A DNA stretch of 64,000 nt, from positions 62,001 to 126,000 of the forward strand of contig CAJTOO010000013.1 of assembly GCA_910577735.1 (NCBI GenBank). The letters run 5' to 3'. This document shows positions 51,888 to 59,281 of the stretch, one piece after another (within the stretch, counting starts at the first letter, position 1; every line of letters starts with the position of its first letter). Below the pieces are notes generated by a model that worked only from the letters and a program-made list of their open reading frames with translations, was not told where the DNA came from and made no database searches. The stretch comes from an uncultured Lachnospiraceae bacterium. Lineage in GTDB: Bacteria; Bacillota; Clostridia; Lachnospirales; Lachnospiraceae. The translations under genes and the position numbers were made by a program.

Positions 51888-53699
51888 ATGGCAGAGTCCA
51901 TGAAAGGCTGGAAAAGATCACATCGCTGCGGGGAACTTGGAACAGGCAATGTGGGTGAGGAAGTAACCGTCATGGGATGGGTACAGAAACAGAGAAATAA
52001 AGGCGGGATTATTTTTGTTGATCTGCGGGACCGTTCTGGAATTTTACAGATCATTTTTGAAGAGAGGGACTGCGGTGCGGAAGCTTTTGCCAAGGCGGAG
52101 AAGATGCGCAGTGAATTTGTGATTGCCGTGGTGGGTAAGGTGGAGAGGCGTTCCGGCGCAATCAATGAGAATCTGGCCACCGGCGAGATTGAAATCCGTG
52201 CTGCTAAGGTTCGTGTCTTATCGGAATCTGAGACCCCGCCCTTCCCGGTGGAGGCGGATTCTAAGACCAAGGAGGAGATTCGTTTAAAATACCGTTATCT
52301 GGATCTGCGCCGTCCGGATCTGCAGGAGAAGATGATTCTGCGCAGTAAGATAGCCTCTGAAATGCGTGCCTTCATGGCAAACGAGGGCTTTCTGGAGATT
52401 GAGACGCCGATTCTTTGCAAATCCACACCGGAGGGAGCCCGGGATTATCTGGTGCCCAGCCGTGTGCATCCGGGGAATTTTTATGCGCTGCCGCAGTCTC
52501 CTCAGTTGTATAAACAGCTTTTGATGTGCTCTGGTTATGACAGGTATTTCCAGATCGCAAAGTGCTTCAGGGACGAGGATCTGCGGGCCGACAGGCAGCC
52601 GGAGTTTACCCAGGCGGATATGGAGCTTTCCTTTGTGGATGTGGACGATGTGATTGATGTGAATGAGCGTCTGATCAAACATATCTGTAAAGAGTCGATA
52701 GGTCTTGAGGTGGATTTGCCCCTGCCCCGGATGACCTGGCAGGAGGCTATGGACCGGTTCGGGTCCGATAAACCGGATACCCGTTTTGGCATGGAACTGA
52801 CAGATGTATCTGAGACAGTGGCAGGCTGTGGCTTTGGCGTGTTTACTTCTGCCCTGGAGAATCAGGGTTCTGTGCGCGGCATCACGGTTAAAGGACAGGC
52901 ATCCATGCCCCGCAAGAAGATTGATGCCCTGGTGGATTTTGCCAAAGGATATGGAGCCAAAGGGCTGGCATATTTGAGTGTGCAGGAGGATGGCACTTAT
53001 AAATCTTCTTTTGCCAAATTCATGACAGAAGAGGAATTGGATACGTTAGTAAAGGTTATGGGCGGTGAGAAGGGCGATCTGCTCCTCTTTGCCGCAGATA
53101 AGAAGAACATTGTATACAGTGTTCTGGGAGCGCTCAGACTGGAACTTGGCAGACAGCTGGGATTGATCGATGAATCTAAATACAATTTCCTCTGGATTGT
53201 AGACTTCCCGCTCTTGGAGTGGAGCGAAGAGGAGAACCGCTTTATGGCGATGCACCATCCTTTTACCATGCCCATGGAAGAAGACTGGCAGTATATTGAC
53301 TCCGATCCGGGCAGGGTCCGTGCAAAGGCCTATGATATTGTCTTAAACGGGGTGGAACTTGGCGGCGGTTCTGTGAGAATCCATCAGGATGACATTCAGG
53401 AGAAAATGTTTGAAGTGCTTGGCTTTACGAAAGCGCAGGCCTGGGAGCAGTTCGGGTTCCTCTTAAGCGCCTTTCAGTATGGCGTACCGCCGCATGCTGG
53501 ACTGGCTTACGGACTGGACCGCTTTGTCATGCTTCTGACCCATGCGGACAGTATCAGAGAGGTCATCGCTTTCCCGAAGATTAAGGATGCTTCCTGTCTG
53601 ATGACGGAAGCGCCGGGCCGGGTGGATGATAAACAATTAGAAGAATTACAGATTGTGGTCACGCCGGCACCGAAGAAAGAAAAGGAGGAAGAGGCATGA
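51888..53699 (+). CDS. aspS: Aspartyl-tRNA synthetase
   Basis: A 603-residue bacterial-type class II synthetase. An N-terminal OB fold (VTVMGWVQKQRNKGGIIFVDLRDRSG cut at 30-55), motif 2 FRDEDLRADRQPEFTQAD, the GAD insertion domain (about 290-410) and motif 3 GLAYGLDRFVM are present. Length is that of bacterial enzymes. It follows hisS by 72 bases with GAGGAGG before the ATG and overlaps the next small gene by ATGA. Confidence 0.96.
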   Translation: MAESMKGWKRSHRCGELGTGNVGEEVTVMGWVQKQRNKGGIIFVDLRDRSGILQIIFEERDCGAEAFAKAEKMRSEFVIAVVGKVERRSGAINENLATGEIEIRAAKVRVLSESETPPFPVEADSKTKEEIRLKYRYLDLRRPDLQEKMILRSKIASEMRAFMANEGFLEIETPILCKSTPEGARDYLVPSRVHPGNFYALPQSPQLYKQLLMCSGYDRYFQIAKCFRDEDLRADRQPEFTQADMELSFVDVDDVIDVNERLIKHICKESIGLEVDLPLPRMTWQEAMDRFGSDKPDTRFGMELTDVSETVAGCGFGVFTSALENQGSVRGITVKGQASMPRKKIDALVDFAKGYGAKGLAYLSVQEDGTYKSSFAKFMTEEELDTLVKVMGGEKGDLLLFAADKKNIVYSVLGALRLELGRQLGLIDESKYNFLWIVDFPLLEWSEEENRFMAMHHPFTMPMEEDWQYIDSDPGRVRAKAYDIVLNGVELGGGSVRIHQDDIQEKMFEVLGFTKAQAWEQFGFLLSAFQYGVPPHAGLAYGLDRFVMLLTHADSIREVIAFPKIKDASCLMTEAPGRVDDKQLEELQIVVTPAPKKEKEEEA

Positions 53700-53938
53700 A
53701 TCTGCAAAATCCGGCAGCGCTGTTACAGATGATGAATCTCTGGAGCCGATTTGAGCGCAATCATCCTAAGTTCCCGATGTTTTTGAAAGCAGTAGCGCAA
53801 AAGGGAATCAAGGAAGGCAGTATTATTGAGATTCGAGTGACCACGGCAGAGGGAGAGAGCTTTGACTCTAATCTGAAGGTGAATGCGGAGGATATGGAAC
53901 TGGTCACACAGATGAAAAATCTGTTTGGCGGATCATGA
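53696..53938 (+). CDS. Small hypothetical protein coupled to aspS
   Basis: An 80-residue soluble protein (LLQMMNLWSRFERNHPKFP, GSIIEIRVTTAEGESFDSNLKV) with an N-terminal helix and a short beta region. No family recognised. Its ATG overlaps the aspS stop codon (ATGA) and AAGGAGGAAG lies just upstream in aspS, which supports real, coupled translation. Confidence 0.65.
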   Translation: MNLQNPAALLQMMNLWSRFERNHPKFPMFLKAVAQKGIKEGSIIEIRVTTAEGESFDSNLKVNAEDMELVTQMKNLFGGS

Positions 53939-54019
53939 CAATCTCTTATCTGCAGTGTGTTTGTCCGGGGATGGACGCGCCGCAGAAGACAGATATGGGA
54001 AGAGAGAAAAGGAGTTATC

Positions 54020-54973
54020 ATGGCTGATCAAAAAATAAACAATCAGGCATTGGAAGAAGCGATTGCAGCATTTGCGAAAGACAGAGAACAGGACAAGTAT
54101 GTGAAGGTGATGGAGCTTTTGGAGAAATCCATGGTGCTGATGCCTGCCATGCCGCCGCAGAATCTGGATGCGGAGACGGAGAAAATGATGCGGGAGGGAA
54201 AGCCGGTGCAATTGTCGGGCGAATCCCGGATCGTGCCTTGTCTTTTGCGCAAGGAGAGCGGTGAACAGGCGCTGCCCATTTTCAGTTCTCCGGCACAGAT
54301 TCCGCAGGATAAGAAGAGTCCTGTGGTGATGGCGCTGCCCTTTTTTGCCTGTGTGTCCATGGCTATGGCCAACCAGGAGAAGATAGAGGCAGTGGTCTTA
54401 AACCCTTTTACCCACAATATGGTGTTAAACAAAGCAGTTCTGGAAGTGGCGGACAAGCGAAAGAAGCAGGCTGAGGAACTGGCAAAGAAAGGGCAGGCCG
54501 GGCAGAAGACCATCCAGCTGACTGAGAAGCAGTTTCAGGATCTTGTACACAACCGGGTGGCGCTGATGCTTCTGCCCAAGTATCTGTTTACACATAAGGA
54601 AGAAGGACTTAAGGAACTGCAGAAAGAGGAAGGTCAGTTTTTGCTGCGGTTCTACAATGAAGTATATCCGGAAGGGAAAAAGGCATCTTTCAGAGCGGAT
54701 GATTTCTCGGTCATGACGCTGAATATTACGGAGACAGTACAGCTTACCCGGGTGGATATGCCTGATGAAGCGGTAAAAAAGGGTATGTGCTATCGTGTTT
54801 ATGCTGTATGGAAACGGGATACGCAAGAAGTAATTTACTATGTGCTGGAACAGACCAAGGATGGAAATTTTATCGCCAAAATCACATCTGATGGAAAGCA
54901 TGAAGTGGTGGAGCCGGCACCGGACAATGGAGCGGAGATTGAGGCAATCATGAGTCTGGTTACAGAACATTAA
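54020..54973 (+). CDS. SseB-domain protein
   Basis: A 317-residue cytoplasmic protein. Residues about 15-135 form an SseB-type domain (VMELLEKSMVLMPAMPP, LPIFSSPAQIPQ, ALPFFACVSMAMANQEKIEAVVLNPF), and the C-terminal half may be a second SseB-like domain. SseB-family proteins have no firmly known enzymatic role. ATG at 54020 follows AAAGGAG; an earlier in-frame ATG at 53957 lacks a ribosome site. Follows the 80-residue gene and precedes the HAD gene, probably one transcript. Confidence 0.82.
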   Translation: MADQKINNQALEEAIAAFAKDREQDKYVKVMELLEKSMVLMPAMPPQNLDAETEKMMREGKPVQLSGESRIVPCLLRKESGEQALPIFSSPAQIPQDKKSPVVMALPFFACVSMAMANQEKIEAVVLNPFTHNMVLNKAVLEVADKRKKQAEELAKKGQAGQKTIQLTEKQFQDLVHNRVALMLLPKYLFTHKEEGLKELQKEEGQFLLRFYNEVYPEGKKASFRADDFSVMTLNITETVQLTRVDMPDEAVKKGMCYRVYAVWKRDTQEVIYYVLEQTKDGNFIAKITSDGKHEVVEPAPDNGAEIEAIMSLVTEH

Positions 54974-55026
54974 AGAGTTGAGATTTGCGTCGTTTGCCGC
55001 GTATACGATCTGGAATGGAGAAGGAA

Positions 55027-55695
55027 ATGACAGACACGATTATATTTGACTTAGACGGCACCCTGCTCGATACCCTGGAGGATTTGACGGACAGTGTCAA
55101 TTATGCCATGGAGCAGTTCCATCTGCGGACACGGACCATAGAGGAAGTGCGCGGATTTGTGGGAAACGGGGTGGCGAAGCTGATTGAACGCTGTATCCCG
55201 CAGGGAACGCAGAATCCTTTGTATGAGCAGATATTAGCTTCTTTTAAAGAGCATTATGCGCTGCACTGTGAAGACAAGACCCGTCCTTATGAGGGCATTA
55301 TGGAACTGCTTGCCAAACTTTCCGAACAGGGATACCATATGGCGATTGTCTCTAATAAATTTGACGGCGCTGTCAAGCAGTTGAATGAAAAATATTTTAA
55401 GGATTATATTTCCGTGGCGATAGGAGAGAGTGCCGCGGTGAAGAAAAAACCAGCGCCTGATACGGTGTACCAGGCGCTTCTGGAGCTTGCATGTGATGCG
55501 TCGCAGGCAGTCTATGTGGGAGATTCCGAGGTGGACAGACAGACGGCAGGTAATGTGCCTATGCCCTGTGTCAGTGTCACCTGGGGATTCCGCACCAGAC
55601 AGCAGCTTATGGAAGCCGGTGCGGCGGATGCTTATATGATCAAGTCTCCGCAGGAACTTCTGCCGCTTCTGCGTCATTTTCCTCCGGAAGCGTGA
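55027..55695 (+). CDS. HAD-family phosphatase (phosphoglycolate phosphatase-like)
   Basis: A 222-residue cytoplasmic hydrolase. Motif I is FDLDGTLLDT with the nucleophile Asp near residue 8, motif II is IVSNK, motif III Lys in AVKKKPAPD and motif IV YVGDSEVDRQTA; the alpha-helical cap lies in between. It belongs to the Gph/PgmB group; substrate not fixed by sequence. The ATG at 55027 or 55015 may be used, with GGAG at 55017-55020. Its 3' end overlaps the convergent CNNM/CBS gene by 56 bases. Confidence 0.87.
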   Translation: MTDTIIFDLDGTLLDTLEDLTDSVNYAMEQFHLRTRTIEEVRGFVGNGVAKLIERCIPQGTQNPLYEQILASFKEHYALHCEDKTRPYEGIMELLAKLSEQGYHMAIVSNKFDGAVKQLNEKYFKDYISVAIGESAAVKKKPAPDTVYQALLELACDASQAVYVGDSEVDRQTAGNVPMPCVSVTWGFRTRQQLMEAGAADAYMIKSPQELLPLLRHFPPEA

Positions 55696-56932
55696 TCAAT
55701 ACTTTCACGATACGATTATCCTGAATACCGCAGGCCTGCAGGGAGATACCATTGTCTAACTGAATGGTTTCCGTATCCTGCGGCAGGCGGTCTAATTTTT
55801 CTATCATGAGTCCGCCTATGGAGTCATAGTCCTCCGAATCCAGGGAAATTTCCAGGGCATCATTGATATCGTCAAGTTTCATGCCGCCTTCCACCAGATA
55901 CTGACCTTCCTCGGTCTCCTGAATCAGTTCTTCCTCATCGGCATCGTATTCATCCCGGATTTCACCCACCAGTTCCTCGATCATATCTTCCATGGTGATC
56001 ATACCTACGGTAGCGCCATATTCACTTAAGACGAAAGCAATATTGCAGGATTTCTCCCGGATCTCCATTAGAAGATCGGATACATTCTTATATTCATAAG
56101 TATAATAAGCTTCCCGCAGAATCTTCTTTAAATTAAATTTTTCCTTGTCTTTAACCAGAATGAAATCCTTGATGTTAACAATACCGATGATGTGGTCGGG
56201 ATCGTCGTCATAGACAGGGATTCTGGTGAACATGGATGCCTGGAAAACAGATAATAATTCCTGATAGGTGGCGTCCATGGATACGGTAGTCATCTGAATA
56301 CGGGGAATCATGATATCTTTGGCGACTCTGTCACCGAAATCAAATACATTGTAGATTAACGCACGTTCTTCAGATTCTATGACACCGCCCTCATGGCTTA
56401 CATCCACGTAGGTCTTCAGCTCCTTTTCCGTGATTCGGAAAGTATTGCCCTCTGAGCTGATATGTAACAGCTTTAAGATCCAGTTGGAAAGTTTATCCAC
56501 CAGGAAGATGACCGGGGTCAGGATTGTCATCAGAAGACGTATGATGCCGCTGAAAAACAGGGTGATAAATTCAGCCCTCTGCATGGCCCAGGTCTTAGGG
56601 ATAATCTCGCCGAACATTAAAATCACAAAGGTCAGTACGCCGGTGGCGATTCCAACAGCATGACTGCCCCACGTATTGATGGCAAAGGTGGTGGCCACGG
56701 AAGAAGCAGACAGATTGACAATATTATTACCGATCAGGACTGCACTGAGCATCTTGCCGTATTGGTCAAGTATACCTAGTACCCGGATGGCGCCTTTGTG
56801 GTTTTCCTGGGCAAGTGTGCGAAGCCGCACGCGATTCACTGTCGAGAAAGCGGTCTCGGCAGATGAGAAAAAAGCGGATAAGAGTACGAGAATTGCTAAT
56901 GAAACGAGTTGTATGACACCTGTGGTATCCAC
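55640..56932 (-). CDS. CNNM/CBS/CorC-domain membrane protein (hemolysin C-like)
   Basis: A 430-residue integral membrane protein. Four hydrophobic segments of the CNNM domain (about 5-25, 65-85, 95-115, 130-150), a pair of CBS domains (about 205-330; IPVYDDDPDHIIGIVNIKD, AFVLSEYGATVGMITMEDMIEELVGEI) and a C-terminal CorC/HlyC domain (about 345-425). Such proteins are thought to move Mg2+ or Co2+; older names call them hemolysins. Start at 56932 lies after GGAGTGAACTT on the minus strand. Confidence 0.92.
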   Translation of the reverse strand: MDTTGVIQLVSLAILVLLSAFFSSAETAFSTVNRVRLRTLAQENHKGAIRVLGILDQYGKMLSAVLIGNNIVNLSASSVATTFAINTWGSHAVGIATGVLTFVILMFGEIIPKTWAMQRAEFITLFFSGIIRLLMTILTPVIFLVDKLSNWILKLLHISSEGNTFRITEKELKTYVDVSHEGGVIESEERALIYNVFDFGDRVAKDIMIPRIQMTTVSMDATYQELLSVFQASMFTRIPVYDDDPDHIIGIVNIKDFILVKDKEKFNLKKILREAYYTYEYKNVSDLLMEIREKSCNIAFVLSEYGATVGMITMEDMIEELVGEIRDEYDADEEELIQETEEGQYLVEGGMKLDDINDALEISLDSEDYDSIGGLMIEKLDRLPQDTETIQLDNGISLQACGIQDNRIVKVLITLPEENDAEAAEVPAET

Positions 56933-57066
56933 TGTAAAAGTTCACTCCTTATTTGTATAGTATTTTATATGTAGAAAATATTACTAGAAGCATAACATTG
57001 TGTCAAGTTTTTCCGGCAGCGGGAATAAAATATAGCAGAGTAAATGACAAGGACAAAGGGGGAAGT

Positions 57067-57441
57067 ATGGGAAAAAAGGAGATTTATACGCAAAAGGTGA
57101 TTTTTGTTACAAAGTGTATGCTGGCTGCCTATATTCTGACGGCAGGACTTCTGCTGCTGCTCGCGTTTATGCTGTACCGGTTCGGGCTTTCTGAGAAGGT
57201 GATGTCGGTCTGTATTATCGCTATCTACATAATCGTCACATTTCTGGCAGGATTGATTGCAGGCAAAAGAGCAGGAAAGAAAAGATATCTGTGGGGGCTT
57301 GCCATGGGAGTTATGTACTTTATGATTTTGGTAATCGTGTCCATGGTGGTGAACAAGGGGCCTCAGGATGTGGCAGAAAATATGATGACGGTGTTCTTTC
57401 TGTGTGCTGGCAGCGGAATGTTAGGGGGAATGATTAGTTGA
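57067..57441 (+). CDS. TIGR04086-type membrane protein
   Basis: A 124-residue protein with four hydrophobic segments (about 14-36, 46-64, 72-96, 106-122) and basic loops. It resembles the small membrane proteins (TIGR04086) that in Clostridia sit beside the SCIFF peptide genes and secDF, the same order as here. Start at 57067 uses AAAGGGGGAAG upstream; the in-frame ATG at 56953 has no ribosome site. Function unknown; possibly part of SCIFF export or membrane protein insertion. Confidence 0.8.
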   Translation: MGKKEIYTQKVIFVTKCMLAAYILTAGLLLLLAFMLYRFGLSEKVMSVCIIAIYIIVTFLAGLIAGKRAGKKRYLWGLAMGVMYFMILVIVSMVVNKGPQDVAENMMTVFFLCAGSGMLGGMIS

Positions 57442-57468
57442 AAGCTTATAAAAAATTCAGAAAATACT

Positions 57469-57496
57469 TTGCGTAAAGAAAAAACTGTGATATACT
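57469..57496 (+). promoter_or_regulatory. Promoter of the SCIFF operon
   Basis: TTGCGT (57469-57474), 16-base spacer, TATACT (57491-57496). The transcript leader (about 57503-57580) contains a GGGGAGC/GGTTCCCC stem (about 57524-57553) before the SCIFF ribosome site AAGGAGG. Confidence 0.62.
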
Positions 57497-57580
57497 ACTT
57501 TAAGTTATTAAGATTGCATAAAAGGGGAGCGGAACAGGCATGGCGGTTCCCCGAATTTATCACATAAGGAGGACATTTCG

Positions 57581-57724
57581 ATGAAACATATTAAGACATT
57601 ATCTACCAGAGACCTGAAAGAATCCATGAAGAAGGGCGGCTGCGGTGAGTGCCAGACTTCCTGCCAGTCAGCTTGTAAGACTTCCTGCACAGTGGGTAAC
57701 CAGAGCTGTGAGAAAGCAAGATAA
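57581..57724 (+). CDS. scfA: SCIFF ribosomal peptide precursor (six cysteines in forty-five)
   Basis: A 47-residue precursor peptide, too short for routine gene calls. The leader MKHIKTLSTRDLKESMK is followed by a Cys-rich core with six cysteines (21, 24, 28, 32, 36, 43) in a GCGECQTSCQSACK-type pattern, the defining arrangement of SCIFF. Cys32 and Thr37 match the spacing reported for the thioether bridge in Clostridium thermocellum CteA, as I recall. The next gene encodes the matching radical SAM maturase. Its own strong AAGGAGG is 7 bases upstream. SCIFF is nearly universal in Clostridia, with a role still unclear. Confidence 0.95.
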   Translation: MKHIKTLSTRDLKESMKKGGCGECQTSCQSACKTSCTVGNQSCEKAR

Positions 57725-57759
57725 GCATTTCTGGTATTAGTTGAAATGAGCGGAAATAT

Positions 57760-57782
57760 AAGCAGCGAGCGCATCGCTGCTT
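57760..57782 (+). terminator. Hairpin between scfA and scfB
   Basis: AAGCAGCG (57760-57767) pairs perfectly with CGCTGCTT (57775-57782), loop of 7, followed by ATTATGCGTTT. It could be a partial terminator or RNA stabiliser giving more peptide than maturase. Confidence 0.6.
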
Positions 57783-57887
57783 ATTATGCGTTTGGTTTTC
57801 CTTTTTGTATCAGGGAAATAGCATTGGTAAAGGTTGTAAAGACGGGTAAGACAGGGACAGAGGATAGAACAGATAGGAGAATGACAG

Positions 57888-59279
57888 GTGATACATCAGT
57901 ATGTTAACAATGGGTATCATATCGTATTAGATGTCAACAGCGGCTGTGTTCATGTGGTGGACGAGTTGGCCTACGATGTGATTCCAATCGTGGAGAAACT
58001 GCTTGCACAGAAGGTGGAAGAGAAGGAACAGATTGTGGAAGCGGCGGCAAAGCAGCTTTCCGTGGAGAGGTCTGAGGTGTCGGAAACGGTGGAAGAGATT
58101 CTTTCCCTGAAGGACGAGGGGATGCTCTTTACCGAGGATATTTATGAAAAGTATATTGACAGCTTTCAGAACCGGGAGACCGTAGTGAAGGCGCTCTGTC
58201 TGCATATTGCCCATGATTGTAACCTGGCCTGTAAATATTGCTTTGCGGGAGAAGGGGAGTATCACGGCAGGCGGGCATTGATGAGTCTGGATGTGGGTAA
58301 GAAAGCTTTGGATTTTCTGGTTCGTAACTCCGGGAACCGGGTGAATCTGGAAGTGGATTTCTTTGGCGGGGAACCGCTGATGAACTGGCAGGTGGTGAAA
58401 GACCTGGTGGCTTACGGCAGATCTTTGGAGGAACCGAATCACAAGAAGTTTCGGTTCACGTTGACCACCAATGGGGTGCTGCTGGACGATGAAGTGTTGG
58501 AATTTGCGAACAAAGAGATGGCCAATGTGGTCTTAAGCATAGACGGACGAAAAAAAGTGCATGACCGGATGCGTCCTCACAGGGGGGGCCAGGGCAGTTA
58601 TGATGAGGTGGTGCCAAAGTATAAGAAGGTGGCCGAGTCGAGAAACCAGATGGATTATTATGTGAGAGGGACCTTTACCAGAAATAATCTGGATTTCGCT
58701 GAAGATGTAAAACATCTGGCAGATGAAGGGTTTGAGCAGATTTCGGTGGAACCTGTGGTGGCGCGCCCGGAGGAGGATTATGCACTGCGCATGGAAGATG
58801 TGCCGGCAATCCTTAAGGAGTATGATGAATTGGCGTTGGAATATATTCGCAGAAAAAAAGCAGGAAAAGGTTTTAATTTTTTTCATTTTATGATAAATTT
58901 AGAAGGTGGCCCTTGCGTAGCGAAGCGATTGTCAGGCTGTGGGTCGGGTACGGAATATCTGGCAGTGACGCCCTGGGGAGATTTTTATCCTTGTCATCAG
59001 TTTGTGGGACAGGAAGAATTTCTCATGGGTAACGTGGAGCAGGGAATCCTGCGCACGGATATTCGGGATAAGTTCAAGGCATGCAATGTTTATGCCAAAG
59101 ACCAGTGCAGGGACTGCTTTGCCAAGTTCTATTGCAGCGGGGGATGTGCCGCGAATGCTTATCATAACAGTGGCGATGTCAACGGTGCATATGAGCTGGG
59201 CTGTGAGTTGCAGAGAAAGCGTGTGGAGTGCGCGATTATGATAAAAGCGGCACTGGCTGATGAGGAAAAGGAGAGTTGA
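57888..59279 (+). CDS. scfB: SCIFF radical SAM maturase (thioether-forming)
   Basis: A 463-residue SPASM radical SAM enzyme that would form thioether crosslinks in SCIFF. An N-terminal peptide-recognition region (about 1-95) is followed by the cluster motif CNLACKYC (Cys111, 115, 118), FFGGEPLMNW, and C-terminal auxiliary-cluster cysteines (CGSGTEYLAVTPWGDFYPC, CRDCFAKFYCSGGCAAN). Start codon is GTG at 57888, with GGAGAATGACAG upstream. It lies 163 bases after scfA and is followed two bases later by secDF, the usual clostridial order. Confidence 0.95.
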   Translation: MIHQYVNNGYHIVLDVNSGCVHVVDELAYDVIPIVEKLLAQKVEEKEQIVEAAAKQLSVERSEVSETVEEILSLKDEGMLFTEDIYEKYIDSFQNRETVVKALCLHIAHDCNLACKYCFAGEGEYHGRRALMSLDVGKKALDFLVRNSGNRVNLEVDFFGGEPLMNWQVVKDLVAYGRSLEEPNHKKFRFTLTTNGVLLDDEVLEFANKEMANVVLSIDGRKKVHDRMRPHRGGQGSYDEVVPKYKKVAESRNQMDYYVRGTFTRNNLDFAEDVKHLADEGFEQISVEPVVARPEEDYALRMEDVPAILKEYDELALEYIRRKKAGKGFNFFHFMINLEGGPCVAKRLSGCGSGTEYLAVTPWGDFYPCHQFVGQEEFLMGNVEQGILRTDIRDKFKACNVYAKDQCRDCFAKFYCSGGCAANAYHNSGDVNGAYELGCELQRKRVECAIMIKAALADEEKES

Positions 59280-59281
59280 TT

